DNA of 31,853 nucleotides, taken from contig CAVKWQ010000012.1 in NCBI GenBank assembly GCA_963660385.1, forward strand, positions 1 through 31,853, given 5' to 3'. This document shows, one piece after another, positions 7,029-15,165 of this stretch. The position numbers were made by a program, and so were the translations under genes. A model generated the notes under the pieces. The model worked only from the letters and a program-made list of their open reading frames with translations. It was not told the origin of the DNA and made no database searches. This DNA comes from Avelusimicrobium sp963660385 (GTDB taxonomy: Bacteria > Elusimicrobiota > Elusimicrobia > Elusimicrobiales > Elusimicrobiaceae). Each line of letters opens with the position of its first letter. The stretch's first letter is position 1.

Positions 7029-7058
7029 AAAAGCCGCCCTTTACCGGGCGGCTTTTTG
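7029..7058 (+). terminator. Terminator of the secreted orphan gene
   Basis: AAGCCGCCC (7031-7039) pairs with GGGCGGCTT (7046-7054), with T run 7053-7057. The core is the same 18 nt as in the rpsT terminator. Confidence 0.9.
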
Positions 7059-7073
7059 GTGCGTTTTAACACA

Positions 7074-7106
7074 TAAAAAACGGGGCTGCCTAAAAGCAGC
7101 CCCGCA
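7074..7106 (-). terminator. Terminator of the gltX-GYF-pilT operon
   Basis: CGGGGCTGC (7081-7089) pairs with GCAGCCCCG (7096-7104). The minus-strand T tract is 7075-7080, directly after pilT. Confidence 0.9.
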
Positions 7107-7121
7107 AAAGTGAATAACCTT

Positions 7122-8201
7122 TTATTTGAAACTGGCGGTTCCCAATTTCTGTTGCAAGTAGGTCTTTAAGCCGGACGGGTCGCCCGTGTGGGAAATGGCC
7201 TCTTGGTAACTGATTTGCTTGCGGATGTACAAATCGCCCAACGCTTGGTTCATCGTAATCATACCCATACCCACGCTGGTTTGCATCGTGGAGATAATCT
7301 GCTCGGCTTTGCCGTCGCGGATTAAACTGCGCACGGCGGAGTTGGCAAGCAATACTTCGCACGCCATAGCGCGTCCGCCCGTTAAGGTGGGAATTAACTG
7401 CTGGGACAAAATAGCCTCCAACACGAAGGACAACTGCGTGCGGATTTGTGGCTGTTGGTTGGCCGGGAAGACGTCAATAATACGGTTGATAGACTGTACG
7501 GCGTCGTTGGTGTGCAAAGTTGCAAACACCAAGTGCCCGGTTTCGGCCAAGGTCAGGCAGGCTTCCATCGTTTCGCGGTCGCGCAATTCGCCGACCAGAA
7601 TAATATCCGGGTCCTGACGCAAAAAGTGTTTCAGCGCATCGGCGAACGAAAGCGTATCGGAGCCTACTTCGCGCTGGTTGACGATACTGCGTTTGTGCGG
7701 ATGCACGAATTCAATAGGGTCTTCTACCGTCATAATGTGGTTGCTTTCGTTCATATTCAGGTAGTTAATCATACTGGCCAAAGAGGTTGATTTACCAGAC
7801 CCCGTGCACCCCGTTACCAACACAAGGCCTTTGTTTAACTTCATAATGTTATATACCACGGGCGGTAAGTTGAGTTGTTCAAAGGATTTAAATTCGTTCG
7901 GAATAGAACGCAAAGCGGCGGCCACGCACCCCTTTTGTTTATAAACGTTTACACGAAGACGCCCAAGCGATTTAAGACCAATAGAGCAGTCCAATTCCAA
8001 CTTGTCTTCAAACTGTTGGCGTTGTTCGTCGGACAGAATAGAATAAATTAACGTCTGGGCAGTTTCTTTGGTTAAGGCTTCAAACGGCGTGGCATACAAG
8101 CGGCCCTGAATACGCAGTACGGGCGGAACCCCTACCGTTAAGTGAATATCGGAAGCGTTTTTGGCTTTCATCATTTTGAACAAGTCGTCCATCAATATCA
8201 T
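7122..8201 (-). CDS. pilT: Type IV pilus retraction ATPase PilT
   Basis: A 359-residue hexameric cytoplasmic ATPase that powers pilus depolymerisation, and with it twitching and DNA uptake. It has an N-terminal PAS-like domain, then Walker A GCTGSGKST (131-139), Asp box TVEDPIEF (158-165), Walker B ILVGELRD (201-208) and His box TGHLVFATLHTND (221-233). The PilT-type C-terminal AIRNLIRE motif appears as AVRSLIRDGK (289-298). This motif separates PilT from PilB. The ATG at 8201 has GAGGG 6 nt upstream; a second ATG 9 nt later is possible. It lies 15 nt after the GYF-domain gene and is probably co-transcribed with it. No other pilus-assembly gene sits next to it; the only pilin in the window is about 6.4 kb away. 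Confidence 0.95.
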   Translation of the reverse strand: MILMDDLFKMMKAKNASDIHLTVGVPPVLRIQGRLYATPFEALTKETAQTLIYSILSDEQRQQFEDKLELDCSIGLKSLGRLRVNVYKQKGCVAAALRSIPNEFKSFEQLNLPPVVYNIMKLNKGLVLVTGCTGSGKSTSLASMINYLNMNESNHIMTVEDPIEFVHPHKRSIVNQREVGSDTLSFADALKHFLRQDPDIILVGELRDRETMEACLTLAETGHLVFATLHTNDAVQSINRIIDVFPANQQPQIRTQLSFVLEAILSQQLIPTLTGGRAMACEVLLANSAVRSLIRDGKAEQIISTMQTSVGMGMITMNQALGDLYIRKQISYQEAISHTGDPSGLKTYLQQKLGTASFK

Positions 8202-8216
8202 ATATAACCCTCGTAG

Positions 8217-10100
8217 TTATTGAATTTTGCCCAGCAAATCCAGCGCTACATTGTTTAGCGCGCCGGTTAAAGTTCCTTTTGAAACATCCGCCTGGAAGAC
8301 ATATACAATGGGTTCCATACGGGTTTTGGTTAATCTGTATTTTACAATATATGCGTTTTTATGCAAAGGTTCTGCGGACCAATTCCCGGTATATCCCTGG
8401 GAAAGTTTGTCCCGGTACAGGCGGTCCAAATACGCGGCCACTGTACCGCGCCCGCCGGAAAGCGTATAGTTTTGCACCGCCGATAAAGCCTTGTCCGCGG
8501 CGGAAACCGTTTGCGGTTTAACCGCAGGCGGCGGGGCCGGCGGTAAAATTTCCTGGTCCGTGGCGGGTACTGTTTTTCCTTCCGGCACCAGTTCGGTGGA
8601 TACCGGGGCGTTTGGAGCGGGTTTTTCTTGTTTGGCGGGCGCGTTTTGGTTAAACATTAATACAAGGCCTAGCGCAATTAAGGCTACCAATACCGCCAAG
8701 GCCGCCATTGCCTTTTTATTATTGCGGGTGGCGGCGATGCGCTCGTTTTGCGTATCGGTTAAAAATTGTTGAATTTCCGGCGTCGGTTTTAGCCGCGTGC
8801 GCACTTGGTTGACTTCCGGCATTACGGGCACGCTTTTAATGGGTTCCTGTATTTCCGGCGTGGCCTTTACCTTTAAAGCACCTACCAAAATATCTTCTAC
8901 GGGCTCGGTGCTGGGTTTAGCCAGTTCCTCTACCTCGCCCTCTTGGTTGGCGGCGGGTTCGTCGGGCGTTTCCAGCACGATAGTAGTTTCCGGGTCCGGC
9001 TCCGCCTTTGTTTCTTGCGGGGCTGGCGCGGATTGCTCCGCGGGCGGATTAATCGGCTCCTCTTCGGAGATTTCCGGCTTGTCCTGTGCAGATTGAACGG
9101 GCTCCTCTGTTACAGGGGCGGGTTCATTCACCACCGGGGCGGAAATTTCGTCAGTTAAAAGGGGTTCTGCGGTTTCCACCGGGCCTTGCGGCATAGGCGG
9201 CAACTCGCTTTCCGGCTGGTCCACCACGGGCAAGGTAAAAGTAGGGGCCGCTTCGGGCTCCGCTTCCGTTTGCTCATTTTTTTGTTCGGTGGGTTCCGTC
9301 GGCTTGGTTTCCGTTAATTCAGGTTCCGCTTCTTGCGCAGGTTGGGCCGTCTGTTCAGGCTCGGCTTCTGTTTGCGCGGGTTCGGATTTTGCCTCTTCGG
9401 CGGCGGGCTCATCCGGTAAAATCTGTGTTTTGGCCCCGTGAACGGTTAGTTCCATTTCCTCTTCCGGCTCGGCGGATATAGGGATAGAGGCGGGTTCCGG
9501 CTCTTTTTCTTGTACCGGCGGCGGGGGGGGAACGGGCTGCTCTTGTGTGGGAGCAGCAGGCGCAGGCTCAACCTTGGCTTGTGGTTCCTCTTCCGGCTCC
9601 CCGGTAAATTCGTCAAAGGGGTCTTTATCCACCACCTTATCGGTGGGCGGAGTAGTTTTATTAAATTGTTTGGCTAGTGCCCGGGCCAAGTTCATATCCG
9701 AATTTTCGTTCGGGTCCGGGATTCCCAAGATATTGCCCAAGTCGCCCCCTTGCATATTATTGAAATAATCCTCAATCGGGCCGGGTTTGGCGGGCTTTTG
9801 GGGCATTTTAAGCGAAGACGGCGGTTCTGTGGGCGGTTCCTGCGGTTCGGATAAGGGGGAACGCTCCTTTAAAAGCGTGTCCATTTCCTTATCAAAGGTA
9901 TCGGTGTCTAATTCTTCTTTGGCGGGGGCAGACGCTGCGGCCAATTCCTCAAACGCGGAGGCCATTTTCCAACTGTCTTCTTGGTCGCTGGTATTTTCGG
10001 GGCAGACTAAACTGGTGGGGGCGAAGCCGGGCCGCGCCGCAAGTTCCTGCGGCGTAAACGGCCCGACTACATCACTTCCGTCAAAAAGCCAATATTTCAC
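8217..10100 (-). CDS. GYF-domain, Pro/Glu-rich single-pass membrane protein
   Basis: This 627-residue protein has three parts. Residues 1-52 resemble a GYF_2 domain (KYWLFDGSDVVGPFTPQEL, then TSLVCPEN and a final DSWKMASAF), a fold that binds proline-rich peptides. Residues about 55-460 are a low-complexity linker very rich in Pro, Glu, Thr and Ala, with many PEP/EPE repeats. Residues about 462-483 are one strongly hydrophobic helix after KKAMA. A second Pro-rich stretch follows, then a small folded C-terminal domain (about 530-627). The topology is probably a cytoplasmic GYF and linker with a periplasmic C-terminal domain. It sits between gltX (28 nt) and pilT (15 nt), so a role in pilus or envelope work is suggested by context only. 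The linker could itself be a ligand for its own GYF domain. The function is not known. Confidence 0.75.
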   Translation of the reverse strand: MKYWLFDGSDVVGPFTPQELAARPGFAPTSLVCPENTSDQEDSWKMASAFEELAAASAPAKEELDTDTFDKEMDTLLKERSPLSEPQEPPTEPPSSLKMPQKPAKPGPIEDYFNNMQGGDLGNILGIPDPNENSDMNLARALAKQFNKTTPPTDKVVDKDPFDEFTGEPEEEPQAKVEPAPAAPTQEQPVPPPPPVQEKEPEPASIPISAEPEEEMELTVHGAKTQILPDEPAAEEAKSEPAQTEAEPEQTAQPAQEAEPELTETKPTEPTEQKNEQTEAEPEAAPTFTLPVVDQPESELPPMPQGPVETAEPLLTDEISAPVVNEPAPVTEEPVQSAQDKPEISEEEPINPPAEQSAPAPQETKAEPDPETTIVLETPDEPAANQEGEVEELAKPSTEPVEDILVGALKVKATPEIQEPIKSVPVMPEVNQVRTRLKPTPEIQQFLTDTQNERIAATRNNKKAMAALAVLVALIALGLVLMFNQNAPAKQEKPAPNAPVSTELVPEGKTVPATDQEILPPAPPPAVKPQTVSAADKALSAVQNYTLSGGRGTVAAYLDRLYRDKLSQGYTGNWSAEPLHKNAYIVKYRLTKTRMEPIVYVFQADVSKGTLTGALNNVALDLLGKIQ

Positions 10101-10128
10101 GGCTCTCCCTGCCCCTGGGGCGGTGCTG

Positions 10129-11592
10129 TTATTTGCAGAATTTCAGCGCGTTAGTAAGGCGCGCGAGGACTTTTTCCTTACCCATATATTCCAACATTTT
10201 GAACAAGGTCGGTCCGTGTGTGCGACCGGAAACGGCCACGCGTACCGGGTGGAAGATTTGTCCTGCCTTCATCCCGTTGGCTTTGGCATAGGTGCGTGCG
10301 GCGGTTTCCAGGTTGGCTTCGGTGAAGTCGGTTAAATCGCCATACACTTTGATAATGCCTTCCAACACTTGTTTGGCTTCGGGCTTGGCAAATACTTTGT
10401 CCAGGGCTTCCTGTTCAAATACGGGTTCTTCAAAGAAGAAGCGGATTAAATCCGGGATTTCGGTTAAGAGTTTATATTTTTCCTGTTCCAAACCGATAAT
10501 GCCTTCCAGTTTGGCGCGGTCCACGCCGGATACGTTAATGCCCGCTTTCTCAATAAACGGCATAGCCAAATCGGTCAAGCGGTTTAAGGGCGTAGCGCGG
10601 ATATATTCCCCGTTCATCCAGTTCAGTTTTTCCGGGTCCATTACGGCCGGGCTGGGCTGGCAGCCGGAGATATCAAATTTCTCTTCCAGTTCGCCGGGTT
10701 TAAAGAGTTGCTGGGAATCGGGCGTAGCCCAACCGAGCAAGGCCAAGTAGTTTTTCAGCGCTTCGGGCAAATAACCCATATTGCGGAATTCCACTACATT
10801 GGTTGCGCCGTGGCGTTTGGAAAGTTTTTTGCCGTCCGGTCCGTGAATCATAGACAGGTGGGCGAAAATCGGTTCCTTCCAGCCCAAGGCGTGATAAATT
10901 TGAATTTGCGCCGGGGTATTGGAAATGTGGTCGTCGCCGCGGATGACGTGCGTCATACGCATTAAATGGTCGTCCACCACTACGGCAAAGTTGTAGGTGG
11001 GGTAACCGCTCGTTTTTTGGATGACGAGGTCGTACAAATCCTTGCTGGCGAATTTAACGTGCCCGCGGATCATATCGTCCCACTCCACGTCGCCTTCCTG
11101 CGGCATACGGAAGCGGATGACGTATTTGCGGCCTTGGGCTTCCAACTCTTTTTGCTGTTCTACCGTCAGGTGGCTGCACTTGCCGCTGTATTTGGGCGGG
11201 CGGTGTTCAGCCAGGCATTTTTGGCGGTTTTCTTCCAATTCTTCCTCGGTGCAATAGCATTTATAGGCTTTGCCTTCGGCTAACAGTTGGTCAATGTATT
11301 TTTTGTAAATGCCCATATCGGCACGTTGGGCCTGGTAGTACGGAAAGTCCGGCCCTTTGTTGGTACCGTCGGGCATCGGGCCTTCGTCCCAGTTCAAATT
11401 CATCCATTGCATACCTTCAAAGATAGCGTCGGTAGAGGCCTGCGTGGAGCGTTCCTCGTCGGTATCTTCAATGCGGAGTAAAAAAGTGCCTTTATTTTTT
11501 TTAGCGAAAAGGTAGTTGAAAAGCGCAGTGCGCACGCCGCCGATGTGTAAGAAACCAGTCGGGGACGGGGCAAATCTAACTCTTACGGTCAT
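10129..11592 (-). CDS. gltX: Glutamyl-tRNA synthetase
   Basis: A 487-residue class I synthetase that charges tRNA-Glu. Signatures are the HIGH-type motif HIGG (16-19), the KMSKS-type motif KLSKR (256-260) and the zinc site C112, C114, C139, H141 as in the E. coli type. A C-terminal helical anticodon-binding region ends with FHPVRVAVSGRTHGPTLFKM, typical of the discriminating/non-discriminating GluRS family. Which tRNAs it charges cannot be decided here. It is the first gene of a probable three-gene operon with the GYF protein and pilT. The -10 box is at 11637-11642, with AGAGGA about 13 nt before the ATG. Confidence 0.96.
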   Translation of the reverse strand: MTVRVRFAPSPTGFLHIGGVRTALFNYLFAKKNKGTFLLRIEDTDEERSTQASTDAIFEGMQWMNLNWDEGPMPDGTNKGPDFPYYQAQRADMGIYKKYIDQLLAEGKAYKCYCTEEELEENRQKCLAEHRPPKYSGKCSHLTVEQQKELEAQGRKYVIRFRMPQEGDVEWDDMIRGHVKFASKDLYDLVIQKTSGYPTYNFAVVVDDHLMRMTHVIRGDDHISNTPAQIQIYHALGWKEPIFAHLSMIHGPDGKKLSKRHGATNVVEFRNMGYLPEALKNYLALLGWATPDSQQLFKPGELEEKFDISGCQPSPAVMDPEKLNWMNGEYIRATPLNRLTDLAMPFIEKAGINVSGVDRAKLEGIIGLEQEKYKLLTEIPDLIRFFFEEPVFEQEALDKVFAKPEAKQVLEGIIKVYGDLTDFTEANLETAARTYAKANGMKAGQIFHPVRVAVSGRTHGPTLFKMLEYMGKEKVLARLTNALKFCK

Positions 11593-11636
11593 AGTGTTGT
11601 TATGTCCTCTTTTAAATATGATACATATATAGGTAT

Positions 11637-11642
11637 ATTATA
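11637..11642 (-). promoter_or_regulatory. -10 box of the gltX operon
   Basis: A perfect TATAAT on the minus strand with an AT-rich upstream (TTTAAA at 17 nt). The predicted leader is about 38 nt. The 109-nt gap to the divergent phosphoesterase gene is very AT-rich and serves both directions. Confidence 0.5.
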
Positions 11643-11690
11643 CTTATTATGGAAAATTTTTTAAAATATAAAAAAAGGTTTTTTATAAAA

Positions 11691-11696
11691 AGGAGG
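11691..11696 (+). promoter_or_regulatory. Shine-Dalgarno fixing the GTG start of the phosphoesterase
   Basis: AGGAGG with a 5-nt spacer to GTG 11702. No ATG start lies nearby in frame. Confidence 0.8.
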
Positions 11697-11701
11697 AGTT
11701 T

Positions 11702-12781
11702 GTGGGTGCATTTTTTGTGGTAGCCTCGGTGATTATGTGGCTTATGCAGGTAACCATAGGGGCTTGGCTGTTTACGTCTTTTCCGCAGATTGGGTGGAAA
11801 TACCCGGTAGTATTACTGCCTATTTTATTCTCGGTACTGATGTTTGGGGGGCTGGGATATACGCGCACGCATTGGGGCGTGTGGGAAAGTTGGCTTTATT
11901 ATTTTGCCTATGCTTGGATGGGGCTCGTATTTTTGGGCTTTTGCATTTGCGCGGTTTTTGCCGTGCTGCATTGGATTTTAAATTTGTGCCATTTGCATTG
12001 CCGCGTGTGGCTGGGAGTTTTAAGCGTGGGCACAATGGCTGTCGTGTTCGGTATGGCAATTTATGGGGGGATTTCTGCCCCGAAGTTAAAACGTATTTCC
12101 GTAACCGTGCCCGGTGCGCCCAAAATGAAACTCGCGCTCTTGTCCGATTCCCACTTGGGGATGGGCGTATCGTACAAGCGGTTTGATAAGGCGATGAGCC
12201 GCATTGACGCCGAAAAGCCGGATGCTTTGCTTGTTTTGGGAGATGTGTTTGAATACGGCCCGGCGCGCGAAAAATACGCCGAACGCATTAAAAATTTAGT
12301 TACCCCGCAGGGCACTTATGGCGTATTTGGTAACCACGAGTATTATGTCGGGTACGAAAATTCCAAGGAATTTTTTAAGGAAGCGGGCATTACGCTTTTG
12401 GAAAACGACCTTGTCCAAATGCCTAACGGCGTGCAAGTGGCGGGCATAAAAGACGCCAAAACCGTGCGTATGAGCGCGCAAGAGGCCGAAGAGGTGCTTA
12501 AAAAAGCGGATAACAAAAAGCCGCTTATCTTTTTAAGCCATACGCCTGTGTTTGCCGAAGAAGCCGCCCAACACGGGGCCGCTTTAATGTTTAGCGGACA
12601 CACCCACAACGGGCAGATTTTCCCCTTCAAATATTTAGTGCGCTTGCAATTTCCGCGTGTGTATGGATTGTTTGAAGTGGAACAAATGCAATTCTACATT
12701 ACGTCCGGTATGTTTTACTGGGGTATTCCGCTGCGCTTTTTGGCTCCGGCGGAAATCCCGGTGGTAGAGGTTAATTACTAA
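11702..12781 (+). CDS. Membrane-anchored metallophosphoesterase (YkuE/YaeI-like)
   Basis: This 359-residue protein has an N-terminal membrane part of about four hydrophobic segments (roughly 2-25, 35-50, 64-90, 102-122). A calcineurin-type dinuclear metal phosphoesterase domain follows. Metal ligands are D149 and H151 (LLSDSHLG), D181 (VLGDVFEYG), N211-H212 (GNHEYY), H280 (LSHTP) and H300/H302 (SGHTHNGQI). Related enzymes hydrolyse lipid-linked or small phosphoesters at the membrane. The start is GTG with a strong Shine-Dalgarno. Its TAA overlaps the next gene's ATG (TAATG at 12779-12783), so it is coupled to the secreted GH3 enzyme. A cell-envelope substrate is plausible but inferred. Confidence 0.88.
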   Translation: MGAFFVVASVIMWLMQVTIGAWLFTSFPQIGWKYPVVLLPILFSVLMFGGLGYTRTHWGVWESWLYYFAYAWMGLVFLGFCICAVFAVLHWILNLCHLHCRVWLGVLSVGTMAVVFGMAIYGGISAPKLKRISVTVPGAPKMKLALLSDSHLGMGVSYKRFDKAMSRIDAEKPDALLVLGDVFEYGPAREKYAERIKNLVTPQGTYGVFGNHEYYVGYENSKEFFKEAGITLLENDLVQMPNGVQVAGIKDAKTVRMSAQEAEEVLKKADNKKPLIFLSHTPVFAEEAAQHGAALMFSGHTHNGQIFPFKYLVRLQFPRVYGLFEVEQMQFYITSGMFYWGIPLRFLAPAEIPVVEVNY

Positions 12782-14412
12782 TGAAAAAACTCCTGCTGGT
12801 CGCGCTTTTTTTATGTGCATTGCCCTTGGCGGCGGAAACACGCTTTGAGGATTTGACCCCGGAGGAAAAACTGGGGCAGACCTTGGTGGTGTTTGTGGAT
12901 GTGGACAGCGCGGAGCAGGTGCGCCCGGCGATTGAGCAGGGCAAAATTGGCGGGGTGCTTATCCAATGGGGCAATTATTCCTTGGCGGAAACCAAAAAAT
13001 TGGTGGATAAACTCCAATCTTGGGCTGCCGTCAGCCCGCATAAAATCCCGCTGTTTATTTCTATTGATTATGAGGGGGGCACGGTCTATACGCCCATTAC
13101 GCTGGGGTTTGACTATTTGCCAACCAATATGATGCTCTCCGCCGCGCGCGACGAAGAAGGCGCCGCCACCATAGCCTATTTGGCCGGATTAGAGTTGCGC
13201 CGTGCGGGCGTGCATATCAATTTTTCCCCGGTGCTGGATGTAAACAGCAATCCGCATAACCCTATTATCGGCGTGCGCTCCTTCGGGTCCGACCCGGCCA
13301 GTGTAACGCGTATGGGCAGTGCGCTTATTAACGGCTTTAAAGCGGCGGATATCGTCAGCGTAGTAAAGCATTTCCCGGGCCACGGCGATACATCGGCCGA
13401 TTCCCATTACGACGTTCCCGTCGTGCGGGCCAGTTATTCACAACTGCAAAAAATCCATTTGGCTCCGTTTGAAGCCGCCGTTAAACAAGGCGTGCCCGGC
13501 GTGATGACGGGGCACATCTTGTACCCGGCGTTAGACAGCAAAAATGTAGCCACGTTTTCGCGCCCGATTTTGCAGGATTTACTGCGCGGGAAAATGGGTT
13601 TTAAGGGGCTAATTGTAACCGACAGTTTGGATATGAAGAGTGCCACCACTTATTGCACGATTGCCGGGTGTGCCGTGCGCGCGCTGGAAAGCGGGGCGGA
13701 TATGATTTTACTCGGGCGGTATGTAAAGCCCGTATCAGTCTTTGACCAAGTGTGGCGTGATGTGCAAGCCAAGCATTTGGAGCCCGTGGTGGAGGAAGCC
13801 GCCCGCAAGGTGTTTGAGTTAAAAAAGCAAATGGGGTTATTGGACAATTCCCGTGCGGTTCCTGCGCCGATTGAAGAGGCGTACCATACGGCACTTGCCA
13901 AAATAAGTGCGGAATCGGTAACCTTGGTGCGCGACAGAAAGAAATTGCTTCCGTTTAAACCGGCTTCCAATAAAAAGCCGACGGTGTGTGCGGTGTTTTT
14001 TGCTCCGGCCCGCTTTGCGGACCAACTGATGAATTTTTCCAAACCGTTCTTGCAAAAGGGGTGGACGATACGCAGTTACAATGCGGCCTTAACTCCGCGC
14101 AAAAAAGACAGCCAGCGCGCCGCCGCTTGCGCCAAGGGGGCCGATTTGCTAATTGTAACCAGTTTGCAATGGGCCGATAAAACCAATATCAACCAAAAGA
14201 ACGCCATTAACGGATTGATAGAGGAAAACCCGAACACGGTGTTTATCTCTACAATGAGCCCGTACGATATAAAAAATTACCCGGAGGCGGACGTGGTTAT
14301 GGCCACCTACGGGTTAAATAAATATGTCTTGCAAACGGCCGCGGACATTATTTTGGGCAACCAATCTGCCCAGGGCGTATTGCCCGTTGCCTTGCCGGAC
14401 GTACAGGATTAA
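12781..14412 (+). CDS. Secreted glycoside hydrolase family 3 (NagZ-like beta-N-acetylhexosaminidase)
   Basis: The protein has 543 residues with a signal peptide (1 to about 18). The GH3 TIM barrel carries KHFPGHGDTSADSH at 196-209, the His/Asp general acid-base motif peculiar to NagZ-type GH3 enzymes. Asp281 in VTDSLDM is the likely nucleophile. This points to removal of GlcNAc from muropeptides or other GlcNAc glycosides. The usual IDQEGGRV substrate loop is IDYEGGTV here (95-102), which may alter specificity. A second domain of about 220 residues follows, as in longer exported family members such as Bacillus YbbD; E. coli NagZ is 341 residues and cytosolic. Translation is coupled to the phosphoesterase. 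Its stop codon overlaps that of the convergent DedA gene, with no terminator between them. Confidence 0.88.
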   Translation: MKKLLLVALFLCALPLAAETRFEDLTPEEKLGQTLVVFVDVDSAEQVRPAIEQGKIGGVLIQWGNYSLAETKKLVDKLQSWAAVSPHKIPLFISIDYEGGTVYTPITLGFDYLPTNMMLSAARDEEGAATIAYLAGLELRRAGVHINFSPVLDVNSNPHNPIIGVRSFGSDPASVTRMGSALINGFKAADIVSVVKHFPGHGDTSADSHYDVPVVRASYSQLQKIHLAPFEAAVKQGVPGVMTGHILYPALDSKNVATFSRPILQDLLRGKMGFKGLIVTDSLDMKSATTYCTIAGCAVRALESGADMILLGRYVKPVSVFDQVWRDVQAKHLEPVVEEAARKVFELKKQMGLLDNSRAVPAPIEEAYHTALAKISAESVTLVRDRKKLLPFKPASNKKPTVCAVFFAPARFADQLMNFSKPFLQKGWTIRSYNAALTPRKKDSQRAAACAKGADLLIVTSLQWADKTNINQKNAINGLIEENPNTVFISTMSPYDIKNYPEADVVMATYGLNKYVLQTAADIILGNQSAQGVLPVALPDVQD

Positions 14413-15062
14413 GACTTCTTTTCCTGCCGCTTGGCGTTGATAAATTCATACACCGCAGGCAAAAGCGAGAGCACAATAATCGCTACAATCACATAGTGAA
14501 AATGATTTTGAACGACGGGCAAATCGGCAAAGAAATAGCCGCCCAGCGTAAAGAGCAGCACCCACAGCGCGGCGCCGATTAAGTTAAACGAAGCAAAATG
14601 GAAGTACGTCATTTTGCCAATGCCCGCTACAAACGGCGCAAAGGTGCGGATAATGGGGATAAAACGCGCCAAAATAATGGTTTTGCCGCCGTATTTTTCG
14701 TAAAACGCGTGTGCCTTATTTAGGTGGTCTTTATTTAAAAAGATACTGTCTTTCCTGGTAAATACCTTGGGGCCCAGCCATTTACCGATTTCGTAATTAC
14801 AAAAATCGCCCAATACCGCCGCCGCAAAGACGACGGGCATCAGCCAAGGCAGGTTAATTGCGCTGTCGTGCGAGGCCGCCAAGGCCCCACAGGCAAACAA
14901 TAGGGAGTCGCCCGGCAAAAAGGGCGTAACCACGAGCCCTGTTTCGCAAAAGACGACCGCAAAAATAACGATATAGAGCCAAATACCCATCCAGGCGGCC
15001 CAAGCGTTCAAATGCACGTCCAAGTGCAAAAAAATATCTGCAAGTTGTGCTAAAAGTTCCAT
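14409..15062 (-). CDS. DedA family membrane protein
   Basis: A 217-residue inner-membrane protein. DedA (SNARE-associated/VTT) signatures are FLPGDSLLFACGALA, a GKWLGPKVF turn, and ILARFIPIIRTFAPFVAGIGKM with the conserved R-F-x-P-x-x-R. Four to six hydrophobic segments are present. Some family members recycle undecaprenyl phosphate or other lipids across the membrane and support proton-motive-force homeostasis. It is convergent with the GH3 gene; the two stop codons share the palindrome TTAA (14409-14412). The start ATG is at 15062. The exact lipid substrate is not deducible. Confidence 0.92.
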   Translation of the reverse strand: MELLAQLADIFLHLDVHLNAWAAWMGIWLYIVIFAVVFCETGLVVTPFLPGDSLLFACGALAASHDSAINLPWLMPVVFAAAVLGDFCNYEIGKWLGPKVFTRKDSIFLNKDHLNKAHAFYEKYGGKTIILARFIPIIRTFAPFVAGIGKMTYFHFASFNLIGAALWVLLFTLGGYFFADLPVVQNHFHYVIVAIIVLSLLPAVYEFINAKRQEKKS

Positions 15063-15109
15063 ATAGTAATTGTAGCAAAAATAAATTTGTGCCCGATGGG
15101 CTCATAATA

Positions 15110-15118
15110 TGGTATAAT
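15110..15118 (+). promoter_or_regulatory. Extended -10 promoter of the beta-barrel gene
   Basis: TGGTATAAT is an extended -10 (TGn before a perfect TATAAT). The predicted leader of about 40 nt carries a small TTACC/GGTAA inverted repeat and a GAGAGG Shine-Dalgarno. Confidence 0.6.
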
Positions 15119-15165
15119 CCTTATAGTTACCTACCGGTAAGTAAATATAACAAAGAGAGGAAAAA

